DNA of 6,439 bases, taken from the NCBI GenBank assembly GCA_002351955.1, contig DEHO01000046.1:24782-31220 (forward strand), in the 5' to 3' direction. Under the pieces are notes generated by a model. That model was not told the DNA's origin. It made no database searches and worked only from the letters and a program-made list of their open reading frames with translations. Each line of letters starts with the position of its first letter. Within the stretch, counting starts at the first letter, position 1. A program made the position numbers and the translations under genes. Positions 6,111 through 6,439 of this stretch are shown here, piece after piece. The DNA comes from Flavobacteriales bacterium UBA2798 (GTDB lineage Bacteria > Bacteroidota > Bacteroidia > Flavobacteriales_D > UBA2798).

Positions 6111-6439
6111 TTAGGAAATTATAATTTTTCTGACCAATTCTCCGGTGTTTAGTGAAAGTGAAATTAAATAGATTCCGGCCGGTAAATCATTTACATTAAT
6201 TGTGATCTCCGGTTCGCTGGTTTCAAAAATATTGTCAATTCGCTTGACTATTGTTCCACTGATATTGCGAATTTCTATTTTTTTGATTTCGCGACATTCA
6301 CATTTTATATGCAGTTTTGATGTTAGGGGGTTAATAAATAGGATGAGATTTTCAGGAGAGCTCACTGTACTTGTGGAAGTATTTTGGCCTGGTGAAAGAA
6401 CGCTTTGTGTATAAACAAAATCACCGGTCTCATCACCAT
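6111..6439 (-). CDS. C-terminus of a T9SS cargo protein, type A sorting domain (5' part outside window)
   Basis: Reading on the - strand, the frame is open from the window edge to the TAA at 6113-6111 and gives 108 residues. The final 85 or so match the Por/type IX secretion C-terminal sorting domain, type A. They show LILFINPLTSKLHI (the usual YPNP...I strand), IKKIEIRNISGTIVKR (the I-I-N-G-V strand pair), ITINVNDLPAGIYLISL (the L-x-x-G-x-Y strand) and a final KIIIS. In Bacteroidota this domain directs Sec-exported proteins through the outer membrane T9SS and is then removed. The stretch before it (SPGQNTSTSTVSSPEN) is Ser/Thr-rich and looks like a flexible linker. The GTG at 6365 is internal, not a start, because the frame continues upstream. 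The functional domain lies outside the window, so the protein's role is unknown. It converges on the caspase gene with a 78-bp gap. Confidence 0.88.
   Translation of the reverse strand, partial: GDETGDFVYTQSVLSPGQNTSTSTVSSPENLILFINPLTSKLHIKCECREIKKIEIRNISGTIVKRIDNIFETSEPEITINVNDLPAGIYLISLSLNTGELVRKIIIS

Noticed and set aside
6202..6414. A 70-codon + strand open frame near the right end
   Set aside because: It lies opposite the T9SS sorting domain, which has strong motif support on the - strand, and it has no protein-like features of its own.

Overview
The window looks like a chromosomal piece of a Bacteroidota bacterium. The evidence is a type IX secretion (T9SS) C-terminal sorting domain at the right end, a signal peptide ending in the 'AQ' common in this phylum, a Bacteroidota-like -7 promoter element (TAnnTTTG), an absence of clear Shine-Dalgarno sequences, and a moderately AT-rich composition (estimated by eye). 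Genus cannot be determined from the sequence.

Left block (1-1500, + strand) is a compact housekeeping cluster. It holds the C-terminal glutaminase half of CTP synthase (pyrG, cut by the window edge), a 134-residue protein I cannot name, and a single-domain hotdog-fold acyl-CoA thioesterase. Gaps are 11 bp and 2 bp, so they probably share a transcript.

Middle control region (1501-1603) is short and highly structured. Five AGCT tetramers lie at a near-constant 22, 21, 22, 22 bp spacing. Four of them form two nested inverted repeats on one dyad axis at position 1541. The outer right arm overlaps a candidate -7 element, and the fifth copy lies in the first codons of the next gene. It looks like a multi-site operator, and its inner hairpin may also end the upstream transcript.

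Right block (1589-6032, + strand) is a two-gene unit with a 4-bp gap. The first gene encodes a winged-helix/Fic protein with a TTG start, whose Fic motif has Gln where the catalytic His is expected, although its inhibitory motif (SxxxEG) is intact. The second encodes a 1129-residue exported protein with two WD40 propellers, a linker, an Ig-like segment and a C-terminal caspase-like (C14) peptidase domain with an intact His956/Cys1016 dyad. My hypothesis is that the DNA-binding Fic-like protein controls its own promoter and so the caspase; this is inference. A terminator hairpin follows the caspase gene. The convergent gene on the - strand (6111 to the window edge) is the C-terminus of a T9SS-exported protein.

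Every intergenic gap is shorter than 300 bases. I saw no tRNA or rRNA gene, CRISPR array or insertion sequence.
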